From: Pseudoips prasinana
Lineage: Eukaryota > Arthropoda > Insecta > Lepidoptera > Nolidae
Reading direction: 5' to 3'
Assembly (NCBI GenBank): GCA_951640165.1
Contig: OX621244.1
Span: forward strand, 11,302,001-11,366,000
Length of the DNA: 64,000 nucleotides
Positions 11,027-21,175 of the stretch are shown here, piece after piece. The translations under genes were made by a program, and so were the position numbers. The notes beneath the pieces are model-generated. The model was not told where the DNA came from. It did not search any database and saw nothing but the letters and a program-made list of their open reading frames with translations. How positions within the stretch are numbered: position 1 is the stretch's first letter; each line of letters begins with the position of its first letter.

Positions 11027-12296
11027 GGTCTTTACCTATGAAATTGCCGTTCTGCAGTACTGGCCATTTCAAATCAAAATAATTTTTGTTTGGCTAAGAA
11101 TTCTAATTTCAAATTAATTTTATTTTAAAAACATGGATTCTTTTTTCCAAAAGTAGTCATTTCTTTATTGATTAGTGTTACATTTTCATCGCATTTCAAT
11201 CTTTTTCGTCATCATGGATACGTTAAAAATTCGAGTAATTATGGAATATGAGTACCGTCGTGGCAGCAACGCGGCACAAGCGGCACGCAACATCAACGAC
11301 GTTTACGGAGCTAACACTACAAACCAACGCACCACCTGTTATTGGTTTGCTCGCTTCCGTTCTGGAAATTTCGACCTGAAAAATGAACTTCGCGGTCGTC
11401 CGAAGACTTTGGTCGACAATGACGAATTAAAGGCGGTTGTGGAAGCTGATGATACACAATCTACGGCTGAATTAGCAGCAGCTTTCGACGTTAGCGTCAA
11501 AACAATATTGGTCCATTTGCGTCAAATTGGCAAGGTAAAAAAGCTTGACAAATGGGTGCCCCACGAACTCAATGATCGCCAGCGCGAGACGTGCCTTGCA
11601 CTGCTCAACAGACACACAAATGAAGGAATTTTGAACCGCATTGTTACCTGCGATGAAAAATGGATTCTGTTTGATAACCGCAAGCGCTCAGCAAGTTGGT
11701 TGGATCCTGGTTCAGCACCTAAACAATGCCCTAAACGAAAACTTACCCCTAGAAAAGTGATGGTCACTGTTTGGTGGTCTAGCGCCGGTGTGATTCATCA
11801 CAGCTTCTTACCAAACGGGGTGAGCATTACTGCAGATGTGTACTGTGAAGAACTGAGCACAATGATGGAGAAGCTGGCGCATCTCCAACCAGCATTGGTC
11901 AATCGCTCGTCTCCGCTGCTCCTGCACGACAACGCGCGACCTCATACTGCACAGCAGACGGTCTCCAAGTTGCAAGAACTGGGGTTGGAAGCTCTCTGTC
12001 ATCCGCCCTACTCACCAGACCTTGCGCCTACAGACTACTACTTTTTCCAGAATTTGGATAACTTCTTGGCGGGAAAAAAATTCAATACCCGAGAGGCAGT
12101 ACAAAATGCCTTTGAAGAATTTGTTGCCTCCCGTCCAGCTGATTTCTTTAAGAAGGGCATCAATAAACTGCCACTGCGATGGCAAAGATGCATTGATTGC
12201 ATGGGTGATTACTTCGATTAATACAAATAAAAAAATTCATGAAAAAAATTCGTTTAAATTTTTTCATACAAAACGGCAATTTCATAGGTAAAGACC
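11027..12296 (+). mobile_element. complete mariner transposon, 1270 bp
   Basis: The terminal inverted repeats are 28 bp, GGTCTTTACCTATGAAATTG plus eight bases, at 11027-11054. They match the complement of 12269-12296 with one mismatch. TA flanks both sides (11025-11026 and 12297-12298), the expected mariner target duplication. The element encloses one uninterrupted transposase frame. Intact ends plus an intact gene suggest a young, potentially autonomous copy. Confidence 0.95.
11214..12221 (+). CDS. mariner transposase, 335 aa, apparently intact
   Basis: Cut-and-paste transposase that binds the element's inverted repeats and integrates at TA. I start at the ATG at 11214 (MDTLKIRVIMEYEYRRG), which matches mariner N-termini; the frame is open 13 codons upstream but without an ATG. 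The N-terminal third has the two helix-turn-helix DNA-binding regions (about residues 5-45 and 70-110) joined by a linker with GRP at 61-63. WVPHEL is at 114-119. The catalytic triad is D147 (in TCDEKW), D239 (in HDNARPH) and D274 (in YSPDLAPTD), with 34 residues between the second and third: the DD34D signature. Length is normal for the family. The sequence resembles the cecropia-type branch, including human SETMAR's transposase domain, but I cannot fix the subfamily. No stop or frameshift is present. Confidence 0.95.
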   Translation: MDTLKIRVIMEYEYRRGSNAAQAARNINDVYGANTTNQRTTCYWFARFRSGNFDLKNELRGRPKTLVDNDELKAVVEADDTQSTAELAAAFDVSVKTILVHLRQIGKVKKLDKWVPHELNDRQRETCLALLNRHTNEGILNRIVTCDEKWILFDNRKRSASWLDPGSAPKQCPKRKLTPRKVMVTVWWSSAGVIHHSFLPNGVSITADVYCEELSTMMEKLAHLQPALVNRSSPLLLHDNARPHTAQQTVSKLQELGLEALCHPPYSPDLAPTDYYFFQNLDNFLAGKKFNTREAVQNAFEEFVASRPADFFKKGINKLPLRWQRCIDCMGDYFD

Positions 12297-12430
12297 TATT
12301 ATTTAAGTATTTATCTATCTATATAAGTATGTTTATCGTCGCCTGGTACCCATAGTACAAGTTTTGCTTAGTTTGGGGCTAGGATGATCTGTTTGACTGA
12401 CATTGTCCTTTGATATTATTATTATTCATT

Positions 12431-13523
12431 ATGGTTAACAAAAATCCGCGCATCGTAGGCATAAAGTAATAAATTTTAGAGTATTCTGATTCATAAACTT
12501 GCAGTTTTCTGTAATTCATCTTTGTCAAAGAAACCTAAACAGATTTTACGGACGGCATTTCACATTTTCATATATCAAAAGTTTATTGCACACATTCGTC
12601 TTGCTTCTCTGCCAGATTTGAACCGTTGCTAAGAGTTTCAACAAGTCGCTCTCATGAATTATTACTATTTACAAGATAAAAGAACCTCTATAACCACCGG
12701 TTGGGGGTTTACAATATTACCTTGTATTTTAATTTTCAAGCCGCTTTGGACTATTTCAGTTAGCACAACTGGTACACGATGCCTTAAGTAAGCGGCTACG
12801 ATAACAGTTTACTATAAGGGTAGCGAATTAATTTATTGCGCAATAGCACAAGTGTGCATTTAAGGGTGTTGATAAAATGTTTAGCCCGCTATGTTCAGCC
12901 TATTTAATCTTGGAACTGTTTTGTTAATTTTTTTGTGTATTTTCCATGTTGATATGTTGACATGCTGTTCAGTTTTATAGGCCAATTAAGTTCCTTAACT
13001 TATCCTGATACAGTCTACACTTTCGGCCAGTGAGTATGATATCTCTGATTATGAAGAGTTGACGAGAGTTAATGGATTCTTAGTCTTGCACAATTTATAC
13101 CGTGATTTCGTCGTTCTGTGAGTTATACACATTATTTCAGTGCTTTACGTACAGTCTGTACCACATCGGCGATTAACATTAACAGCACCTTTATTTCGTC
13201 GGCTGGTAGGGCGATTTTCGTAGTGCAAGTGTTTCCACTGATGTGGCTTCGATTGTACAGCAACGTAACTAAAAATGCATGAGTGCGCAGTTTTGCACGA
13301 AGCCCCTCGGGACTCGAATAGTTAAACACTGCTAGTTCGTTGATACCATTATTTATTTGTTCCGGATCACCTCAGTGGTTACTCACCATTACGTTCGTGT
13401 ATTTGTTCCTAATTATTTATCGGTGTTTTGATACAATGTTCCCCGATTTAAATGGAAGTGCGTCAAAAATTCAATAGCGTGGTCTGTAGAGTTTAGATTC
13501 ATTCCCGTTTTAAATAAAAAAAT
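12431..13523. other. no recognisable feature
   Basis: About 1.1 kb with somewhat higher GC than neighbours. A 65-codon minus frame at 13132-13329 has no recognised motif. Confidence 0.4.
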
Positions 13524-13567
13524 AAGCTAGAATAGAAAAGAATAGTTATTCTTTTCTATTCCAGCTT
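13524..13567. repeat. snap-back hairpin, 21-bp stem
   Basis: AAGCTAGAATAGAAAAGAATA is followed after GT by its complement, with one mismatch. The loop is 2 nt. There is no element boundary around it. Confidence 0.85.
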
Positions 13568-13704
13568 CTATGCCAGGTACTTTTACTCTGTGAGAAGCAT
13601 TATGAGTTGAATTAGCGTGATTAATTTTTAAACCATCTTGGTCAAGCCAAGACCGCAAAAAATGTTAAACTCGTACGGCTAACAACAGTAACTTAAAGTG
13701 ACGG

Positions 13705-13809
13705 TTAAGACAGTCACTCACCACTTCGTGTTGTTTGATTCCCGCACAGGACAACTATTTGTGTGACCCATTTTTGTTCTGAGTCTGGATATACTTTGTG
13801 TCCATAAAA
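13705..13809 (+). repeat. SINE fragment
   Basis: A B-box-like TTTGATTCCCGC and the body CTGAGTCTGGATATACTTTG match the SINE at 718. It is cut at 13809 by a Helitron end. Confidence 0.55.
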
Positions 13810-13990
13810 TCTATACATATAATAAATCTGTAGAAAAATATTTTTTGTACATCAAAAGAAAATCCAAAAAGAATAGCCAGGGTATTAAAGAACAACCAAT
13901 AGAACCCATTTCCAGCATTTTTAGAATTTTTGTCTGTTTGTCTGTGTGTCTGTTTGTCTGTTTATATGTTCGGGTATCACGTAAAATATA
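13810..13990 (+). mobile_element. Helitron 5' part, 3' end not found
   Basis: Starts TCTATACATATAATAAATCT after a host A and includes the TTTTTGTCTGTTTGTCTG tract of the 6758 family. The usual CGCGG hairpin and CTAG are missing downstream. Confidence 0.6.
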
Positions 13991-14619
13991 CGAAAGCAAT
14001 GTAAATAACTTTTATACACAACGATTGAGCGTAACTTGAGGTAACATTAAGTTTTTGTTTTATTGCAATCGGTTCAGTCTATCAAAAGATATTAGATTTT
14101 AAAGTAATCATGAAGAAAAATAACACACATTTCGTCAAGATGAACTAATGTTTATAGTTGAACTACCTAACTGTCCGATAGATGTCATTGTGCATATTAT
14201 GACATCTCTTTACTGAATGAACTACGTTGATAGTTGATTTTTATTTTGATAGATGTCGTTGTGCATTTCTTTTGACTCGCGGTGTTAAGATTTGCCCGTG
14301 TTTGCTGATTGCATGAGCTACGTAGGGTTTTGAATGTTCCGAATTGTTTCGAAATAAGGTCTTGGTTGGCTAGAAGTATGTCGTTGTCCAAAATTGGTTA
14401 TTAAAATATTCTGTTTTCTTCGGGCAAATTGAATTATGTACAAGGTTGGATTTGTTATAATTTAATTTTAAATTATAATATCAGTCGATCGAAAGTTTGT
14501 GCTGTCGATTCGTTTGTAACGGGAATGTACAGACGATTCAAATTTTATTGAACCTGTCCGATTGAATGTATTTGAATGTAGTAAATAAACCCTGTCTCTC
14601 ATAATTTTCTCAGCACAAA
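13991..14619. other. no recognisable feature
   Basis: Contains two imperfect copies of a GATGTC.TTGTGCAT motif near 14180 and 14250. Nothing else was recognised. Confidence 0.4.
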
Positions 14620-15084
14620 TCTATATACCTACCTATGTAAAAGAGGAAACTGACTGACTGACATATCAACGCACAGCCTGAACGGCTGGGGTTAGAGACT
14701 TGAAATTTTGCCGGTAGTTACTTTTTATGACGTATGCATTCACTAAGGAAGGGTTTTTGGAAATACTAACCCTAAGGGGGTAAAATAGAGAATGAAACAT
14801 TGTATGAAAATCCGTCATTTTTGAAGTTAAAGGCATTGATACTTATATTTAGTAGTTCAGCTAAAAATAAAAATAAATATTTAAGAATTTCTGAAAATCC
14901 CAAAATAGGGTAAAATAGGGGATGTAAGTTTGTATGAAAAGTGTGTAATTTTTTAAGTGAAAAGCATGAAAATTGGTATTTGGCCTTTCCGTTAAAAATA
15001 AAATTAAGTATTTCAGGATTTTAAGAATTTCCACCCCTAAGGGCGTATAATAGGGGATGTATGTTGCGTGTGGGTATACCTATA

Positions 15085-15350
15085 ATGGTTCTGAGGAATT
15101 TGAAGCCACCTAAACTTTGCAACGGCACTAGGCTTCAAGTGAAAACTTTGCATCGTGTTTATAGAGGCTACTATTATGCCTGGATCCGCCCAGGGAGAAA
15201 CAGTGTTCGTTTCACGTATTCCGTTAGTGCCAAATGATCTCCCTTTTCAGTTTAAAATACTGTAGTTCCCTATAAAAGTGTGTGTCGCGATAACCATCAA
15301 CAAATCGCAAAGTCCAACTCTCAAGTTAGCTGGAATTGACTTAAGGAAGG
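15085..15350 (+). pseudogene. Helitron helicase C-terminal remnant, copy A
   Basis: After shifting frame twice one reads LRNLKPPKLCNGTRLQV, then GETVFVSRIPLVPNDLPFQF, then ITINKSQSPTLKLAGIDL. These are the late motifs of the Pif1-like helicase domain of Helitron Rep-Hel proteins. It is more decayed than copy B at 15852 and clearly diverged from it in sequence, so it is not a recent local duplication of B. It lies upstream of the middle segment, which is out of order for an intact helicase. Confidence 0.75.
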
Positions 15351-15404
15351 CGGGCAGGTCACGTGGCGTGCTCACATGTGAGTTCATCCCACAGTCTGGT
15401 CCAT

Positions 15405-15851
15405 GTAGTGCGAGGACTTACGTCTTTTGCTGAGCTCCGTAAAGTTGATGATATTGAACATCCCACATACCAGGCCGCTTGCCGAGCACGCCATTTATTA
15501 GATGGAGGTCAGCATTGGGATGACGCCCTAGCGGCAGCATGCGTGAGCGATAGTCCACATCGCTTGCGACATTTGTTTGCCATCTTATTGACCTTTTGTG
15601 CGTTATCGGGTGCTAACCAGTTATGGCAAAAGTACCATGACAAGTTTGCTGAAGATTTTATGAGACATGTACAACTAAATACTGATGGAGAAATTCCTGA
15701 CAGGGTACGTGAAATTTGTCACAACAGGTCCTTATTGGCTATTCAAGAGATAGTTATAAGTATAGGAGGGAACCCGATCAGTCAGAGGCTGCGAAAATGC
15801 ACAGGAGTTTGCCAATTTTCTGTAAAAAGTCGGCGATGGCAAATACCTTAA
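15405..15851 (+). pseudogene. Helitron helicase middle segment
   Basis: An open frame reads AELRKVDDIEHPTYQAACRA, then LLDGGQHWDDALAAACVS, HRLRHLFAILLTFC and LWQKYHDKFAEDFMRH. In Helitron helicases this block precedes the nucleotide-binding motifs. The frame ends at 15851 before any GxGKT motif, so the Walker A/B part has been deleted. The neighbouring frame restarts with helicase sequence that normally lies several hundred residues later. Confidence 0.8.
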
Positions 15852-16553
15852 GTTATTTTGATTGGTAATCTCTGCTCTTACGTTACATCACAGCAGGAGC
15901 TAATTTCTTCTGTGTACGGAGATACCACAAACATGGGAAATCAAGCTGGTTCTTGGCTCTGCCAGTGAGCTATTTTGACTCCCCGCAATGACCAAGCTGC
16001 GGCAATTAGTTTCAAAATATTGACTCATGCGTCCGGGAATAGTAAAGAATATAGCTCAATAAATACAGTTATGGAAGATTTTGACGCCACGCACTACCTG
16101 GTAGAATTTTTGGATTCCCTCAGCACACCCGGACTTCCAACCCACAAAATTGTTTTAAAAATCGGTGTACCAATAATTCTCCTCAGAAATTTATGTCCTC
16201 CCAAACTTTGTAACGGCACTCGGCTCAAAGTCACAAATCTGCAGCAATACATTATCGAAGCTGAAATATTAACAGGTTGCGGCGCCGGTGATATTGTTTT
16301 TAGTCCAAGGATACCTATAATTCCTAAAAACTTTCCTTTCGCTTTCAAACCAGTGCAATTCCCAGTCAGTCCCTGTTATGCCGTGACGATTAATAAAGCT
16401 CAGCGCCAGACATTATCCGTTGCGGGGGTGGACCTAAGTATTGGATGCTTTTCCCATGGTCAACTATACGTAACTCTTTCACGCGTAAACAACCCCAATA
16501 ACGTTTATGTGTACGCTCCAGATGGTTCCACAGGTAAAATAAAGAAGCACTAA
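15852..16553 (+). pseudogene. Helitron helicase C-terminal segment, copy B
   Basis: A first broken part reads QQELISSVYGDTTNMGN with a stop after WLCQ. The open frame from 15975 reads TPRNDQAAAISFKILTHASG, LLRNLCPPKLCNGTRLKV, YAVTINKAQRQTLSVAGVDL and CFSHGQLYVTLSRV. The last two correspond to helicase motifs V and VI of the Pif1-like SF1 family. The final 192 codons are uninterrupted to a stop about 100 bp before the element's 3' hairpin. The protein cannot work without the missing N-terminal Rep and ATPase motifs. Confidence 0.9.
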
Positions 16554-16885
16554 ATTAAATTAAAAAAAAATGTATCGGTATCCTCCCACAGCACTATACA
16601 CAAAATAATACATTGTTAAGTTCCGACATCCACGCGAACGAAGTCGCGGGCACAGCTAGTATATAATATATTTTACACAGGGATTTATTTCAATGGTGCG
16701 AGTGTCGTTTTTTTAAAAAAGGAAATTGTGAATAACTTATTTTTTCTATAAAGAAAAGTATACACTTTACGTGGCACTGTACCGTATATTGGGTACGGTT
16801 ATTATTTACGTAAATTCCAAACATTACCTTATTTAAATCTGAACTCGATTCAACAGATTCTTAAATACGAAAATTAAGCATTGGG

Positions 16886-17026
16886 TACAGACGCCAGCAC
16901 ATCAAGCTACCCCAATCTGTCAAATTTCTCCAATTCAAAAGTGCACCTTATGCTTTTATGATAAAGTTGAGAATCTATGAAAGAAATTTGACAGAATGGG
17001 GTAGCTGGATGTGCTGGCGTCTGTAC
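16886..17026. mobile_element. palindromic MITE, copy 2
   Basis: Ends TACAGACGCCAGCACATC and GATGTGCTGGCGTCTGTA form a perfect inverted pair that continues through CCCCA. Same family as 1944 and 34543. Confidence 0.9.
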
Positions 17027-17330
17027 ATCGATCGATCAATCCGTTCCCAGTCATGTTATAAGAGTATTCTGTACTGCACTACCCTCGATCTATCAAATAA
17101 TCCATAGAACACGAGTTATGCGATTTTCTCATATCGAGTGATCGATATCCCAACCTAAAAAGATACAAAGTTGTCCCAAATTTGATATGAAACATTGTTC
17201 AGTATTCCATCACCAATTGGGCGACTAAAATGTTCTGCATATCATTAGGGCGCGGTAAATTTGTGTTTGAGGTATTGAAGAATATTGAATAAAAATATTG
17301 GTTAACCTTGCCTCTATTTTTATAAACTCA
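17027..17330. other. no recognisable feature
   Basis: AT-rich spacer, nothing recognised. Confidence 0.4.
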
Positions 17331-17633
17331 CTAGCTGTGCCCCACGGTTTTACCCGCGTTATATTTTATAAATTATCACAGCTCTTCCCCCGTAGGTGAT
17401 AGCGTGATAATATGTAGCCTATATGTTGACCCGACCTCTTACTAATATTCATGCAAAATTTGAAGTGAATCCATGCAATACTTTTTGAGTTTAACCCGGA
17501 CATACATACAGACAGACAGACACACAGACAAAAATTCTAAAAACTATATTTTTGGCTCCGATATCGACTGTAGATCACGCCCCAAGTATCCTTTTCAAAA
17601 AATATTTAGTGTACAGTTTTGACTTTCCTACGA
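17331..17633 (-). mobile_element. non-autonomous Helitron, 5' end damaged
   Basis: Begins (plus strand) CTAGCTGTGCCCCACGG, the complement of the Helitron 3' end. The body matches 6758 in reverse. The TCTATACATATAATAAAA end is replaced by an AATAATAATA stretch. Confidence 0.8.
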
Positions 17634-17949
17634 ATAAATAATAATAATAAATAAAAAAGGTTTTTATTCACGTAGACTTCAAAAAAGCGCTTGTAAATAG
17701 TCAGAACATATTCGTAGTAATATATAATTAATTTATAATTATTTCTAGGTATATATAGATATTTAGGTACACGGATTGTAGGAAATAATTTACAATAAGA
17801 TTTATTTTATAACAGTAACGATATTTAACTAACTTAAATTAAGTTGTTGTGTTGTATGTATGTATATTGGTATTAAGTTGTAGGTTCATGTGTAGGTTTA
17901 ATTATCAAAATTTTAAATTTTAGCTATATTTTTACTACATATTGTCGAA

Positions 17950-18138
17950 TGGTTCTGTCTATATTAAGGTACGAATTAAATGTTATTATTATGGCGGACA
18001 TTGTGTTTATAACGACGGTCGCGCTTTAATGCTACCACCGGATCAAATGCGCCCCAACTGAGAAGACCCAGCGAAACAAACTCAGCGGGTGTCTCTACTA
18101 CCGGTTTCAACACCGCCCTGATTTTATTATATGTATAG
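17950..18138 (-). mobile_element. Helitron 5' end joined to foreign sequence
   Basis: On the minus strand the standard end TCTATACATATAATAAAATC runs directly into sequence unlike any other Helitron copy here. That sequence is GC-richer and reads ETPAEFVSLGLLSWGAFDPV. No CTAG end is seen at the other side. Whether this is a captured fragment or two abutting repeats is undecided. Confidence 0.5.
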
Positions 18139-18233
18139 ATAATTTGGTAAAATATAATTAAATATGTGAACAAACCCTATTTTATTACTTGATTTGTTAA
18201 ATATATATATAATTATGCAGAAAGGTTCTTGAT

Positions 18234-18380
18234 TAGCGACCACGAACCAGAATACCCAGCGTAGACGAGCCCTCTTCAAGATGGATCGATGATCTCGCAA
18301 GGGTCGCTGGAAGCCGCTGGATGCGGGTAACGCACGACCGGCAATTGGGAAGATCTTCGGGGTAGACGTCATCTAGCTAA
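18234..18380 (+). pseudogene. RTE-like LINE 3' end fragment
   Basis: Reads PSSRWIDDLARVAGSRWMRV, then HDRQLGRSSG, the same C-terminal tail as at 240 and 30846. Only the last 45 or so codons remain. Confidence 0.8.
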
Positions 18381-18456
18381 TATGAAGAATGACATACATA
18401 TACATAATTACAAATGAAAAATTACATATTTTTAATCAATAAATAAATATTATTAA

Positions 18457-19210
18457 GGGTCTGTTTCACAATGTCCAGATAAAGTGTTGGATAGCTAACT
18501 ACCAAATAATTAAACTGACAGAAATAAGTTCTGGATAGAACACATTGCGTTTCACCACCACCTTCCCGATTATTTGCCAGATAGCTATTCGGCAGTTACT
18601 AATAGGTAGGTTTGGCAACGTCGTATTTTGTCGTTCCGTCTTACGAAACAGATAACCTATAAATACATTTCTTATGATAAACACACCTAAAAATATCTTT
18701 TTACAATTTTTTTATGGTTAGCATTTTCAGGTTTGCATAAATATTTTCTAATTTATCTTCTAACTATTATTTTAGCCAATAAAAATACATACATAAATTG
18801 ATTTTTTTGCGTGAAACTAAACGTACGAAAGTCAAATAAATAGACGTCAAATGTTAATGTCAACAAATGTTTGTTGCGGTGTTTCGGTGGTGTTTTTCTT
18901 AGCGGTGTCGGATTTATGCGCCGATATTATGTCGGATCATATAATTCATCAATTTCGTCTTCAATAGTATCAAATTTTACCATTTTATTCTAACAATAAA
19001 CACCACCGAAATAAGCATCGAATGACATCTGTCAGATATCTTATCCATCAGTTAACCTTGCTATCTGAAGCTTGATCTGGCCAATACTTGGCAGTTTATT
19101 TGCCAGTTAGCACTATTCATGGATTGTGAAACGCAAACGATGTCTTTATTCGATAGATAAGTTGCAAGTAGCTTATTCGGGACTTTACCTGGATATTGTG
19201 AAACAGGTCC
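18457..19210. mobile_element. PIF/Harbinger-like non-autonomous element, 754 bp
   Basis: The ends GGGTCTGTTTCACAATGTCC and (complement of the right end) GGACCTGTTTCACAATATCC are inverted repeats. TAA flanks both sides (18454-18456 and 19211-19213), matching the 3-bp target preference of PIF/Harbinger. Inside is a second inverted pair TTTCGGTGGTGTTT / AAACACCACCGAAA (about 18883 and 18999). There is no transposase frame. Confidence 0.8.
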
Positions 19211-19213
19211 TAA

Positions 19214-19778
19214 TACTACAGTAATTTAAAAACCCTAAAGCCATTAACTATTACCGGAATAATAGGCATGGAATTAAAATTGGCATTGATTTCATTTTCA
19301 AAATCATAATACCACTCAATTGTGATAAATTAAATATGAGTGACACTTTGCAAGCAATCAGTATTAAATTTTAATAAATTCAGAAATATGTAGTTTATAT
19401 ATATAAATATATTTTCATCTAATTGCTTTCTTTGATTCACACGCAAACTTTATTAGATACAAGCTTGTTGTACACTGAAACTTATGTTTACAGTGTTATG
19501 TACCAATATAATTTACATTCAATTTAATGTAATTATTCTGACATTCTTCATCATTGCCGCAAATGTTTTTTTAATTATGTTTTCTTAATTTATTTTAGAT
19601 TGTTATTTAGTTTAATTAAGAATTGTACCCCACATTATTTATATTGAGCTTGTGGTGCTTGCCTATAAGAGGTAAATATACTAGAATTTGTTCTGTGTAC
19701 CGATTATGTCTTATGTTTTAGTATAAGTTACTGTTGGTAAGCCAAAATAAATAAATAAACTTAATTATTATTTATATA
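19214..19778. other. no recognisable feature
   Basis: Very AT-rich, nothing recognised. Confidence 0.4.
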
Positions 19779-20090
19779 CGAGTTGTGCCCCGCGGTTTTG
19801 CCCGCGTTAAATTATATCACATCTCCTCCCCCGTAGGTGATAGCTTGATAATATGTAACCTATATGTTGACTCGACCTCTTAGTAATATCCATGCAAAAT
19901 GTGAAGTAAATCCATGTAGTACTTTTTGAGTTTAGCCCAAACATACATACAGACAAACAGACACACAGACAAAAATTCTAAAAACTTCATTTTGGCATCA
20001 ATATCGATTGGAGATCACGCCCCAAGTATCCTTTAAAAAAATATTCAATGTACAGTTTAGACTTTCCTACGATTTTATTATATGTATAGA
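19779..20090 (-). mobile_element. non-autonomous Helitron, 6758 family
   Basis: The complement carries both ends: TCTATACATATAATAAAATC at 20090 and the CGCGGGCAAAACCGCGG hairpin by 19790. The terminal CTAG is mutated to CTCG. Confidence 0.85.
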
Positions 20091-20403
20091 TAATTGTTGA
20101 CAGTTTAGGACAATAACTTACTAACCAATTTATTTATATAGATTTACTGTTTCTTTATAAGTCGCCAATAAGCGCTATTTTAGCGCTGCTGCCACGTCAC
20201 GGTACGTCCATCAATAACGACTCGGCTCTCATATTGGACGGAAAATTCAATAAAATTTCGTAAGTCGATTTCATAGTTTATGTGACCAAAACTTTGCTTT
20301 ATTTGACAAAATGGTTTATAACAAACTTCCCGTTATTATAACTAAGCTTTAATATATCTCTATAATACCTTTACATTTTCAGTTTCAGATATCTTTAAAT
20401 CAT

Positions 20404-20520
20404 GTAAGCTGTAAGAGAAACACTGCCGGCCAAAGGCCTCCCTCAAGACCCTCAGCGATCGGTCCACCTTGTGGGGGCTTGTCCACGCTGCGTCTTCCCG
20501 TTCATGGTCGAAACTGAAAC
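20404..20520 (-). repeat. RTE-like LINE 3' end fragment
   Basis: On the minus strand: GAAGACGCAGCGTGGACAAG, CCCCCACAAGGTGGACCGAT, then GAGGGAGGCCTTTGGCCGG, matching the region before the end of the 30846 copy. Confidence 0.7.
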
Positions 20521-20713
20521 AAAACTATTTTTGGCTTTGGGGAATCTACTAAGCCAGGCCAGTCAGTAAATAAAGAAAAAGTCGACCATATTCTAGAGTA
20601 GCTTATTATTACCGGTTGCCATTCGCTTATTATTAACTTTAACACCTATTTGGTTCTATAGGTCGAACATTATTATAAATGCCATTATTTCCCCCTGGTG
20701 TTGTACAAAACGC

Positions 20714-21175
20714 CTAAGTAATTACACCTGGCATACGAACAATAGCATTTACCGCAGTACTAATTACTAGATCTGTTGGAAACACTATGTTTAATAATGT
20801 ACGATTTTCTACAACGTTCATTGCCACTTTAGACCTGTATACATTGAACAAGATCAGACCTAAAAGCATAATGTATTTTCCCAAAGAGAAATTGAATAGA
20901 ACATTGGCAACAAAATAAATCATGACATTAAGACACAAACATAAAACTTCTTCTTGCATATAAAAATGTATAGGACTTCCAAAGAAAATTTTCATGGAAT
21001 AGTAAAACTCAATCGAGCGTACGAACCATAATTCAATACCGCGAACTTTAAAAGTCACTCCGACATCACAAAGAAGTCTCGGGGCTAAAAATCCAGAAAA
21101 CCCTTGAAAGGTATGCAGCCCAACTCGACCGAGGGCACATCTTACAAATAAGAAGGGGAACCGTATTGTGCACAA
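20714..21175 (-). CDS. unidentified 153-codon ORF, possibly an exon remnant
   Basis: I do not recognise this frame. It is the longest uninterrupted frame in the window that is not explained by a transposon or by low complexity. It is rich in hydrophobic residues: a first stretch around residues 5-35 (FPFLFVRCALG), and a strong one at about 82-110 (MIYFVANVLFNFSLGKYIM and LLGLILFNV) that could be a membrane segment. It ends NAIVRMPGVIT. A second minus frame (21293-21066) overlaps its start, so a frameshifted longer product is possible. It lies just outside the tandem duplication. AT-rich DNA read on one strand can look hydrophobic by chance, so the call is weak. Confidence 0.2.
   Translation of the reverse strand: MCTIRFPFLFVRCALGRVGLHTFQGFSGFLAPRLLCDVGVTFKVRGIELWFVRSIEFYYSMKIFFGSPIHFYMQEEVLCLCLNVMIYFVANVLFNFSLGKYIMLLGLILFNVYRSKVAMNVVENRTLLNIVFPTDLVISTAVNAIVRMPGVIT

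Larger units (their letters stand above)
10900..12430 (+). repeat. tRNA-derived SINE, family 1, split by mariner
   Basis: The head and first part of the body are at 10900-11026 (CACCGTAGTCTAGTTAGTAG, GGTTCGAATCC). The rest of the body and tail are at 12297-12430. The break falls in the TTTTCTATGTAT stretch that is continuous in the copies at 7481, 10201 and 40123. Confidence 0.9.
14620..16659 (+). mobile_element. Helitron carrying helicase remnants, 2040 bp
   Basis: The 5' end TCTATATACCTACCTATG follows a host A (14619). The 3' end is CGCG-AACGAAGT-CGCG hairpin, then GGCACAGCTAG before a host T. Inside are three helicase-derived segments in the order C-terminal, middle, C-terminal. The Rep domain and the ATP-binding motifs are absent, so the copy is not autonomous. 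Confidence 0.85.

Noticed and set aside
11175..11213. Upstream extension of the transposase frame
   Set aside because: It begins at a GTG; no ATG upstream and mariner proteins start at the motif found at 11214.
13811..14039. ORFs with repeated C, V and L or H, T, D and K residues
   Set aside because: Products of the CTGT-rich tract of a Helitron.
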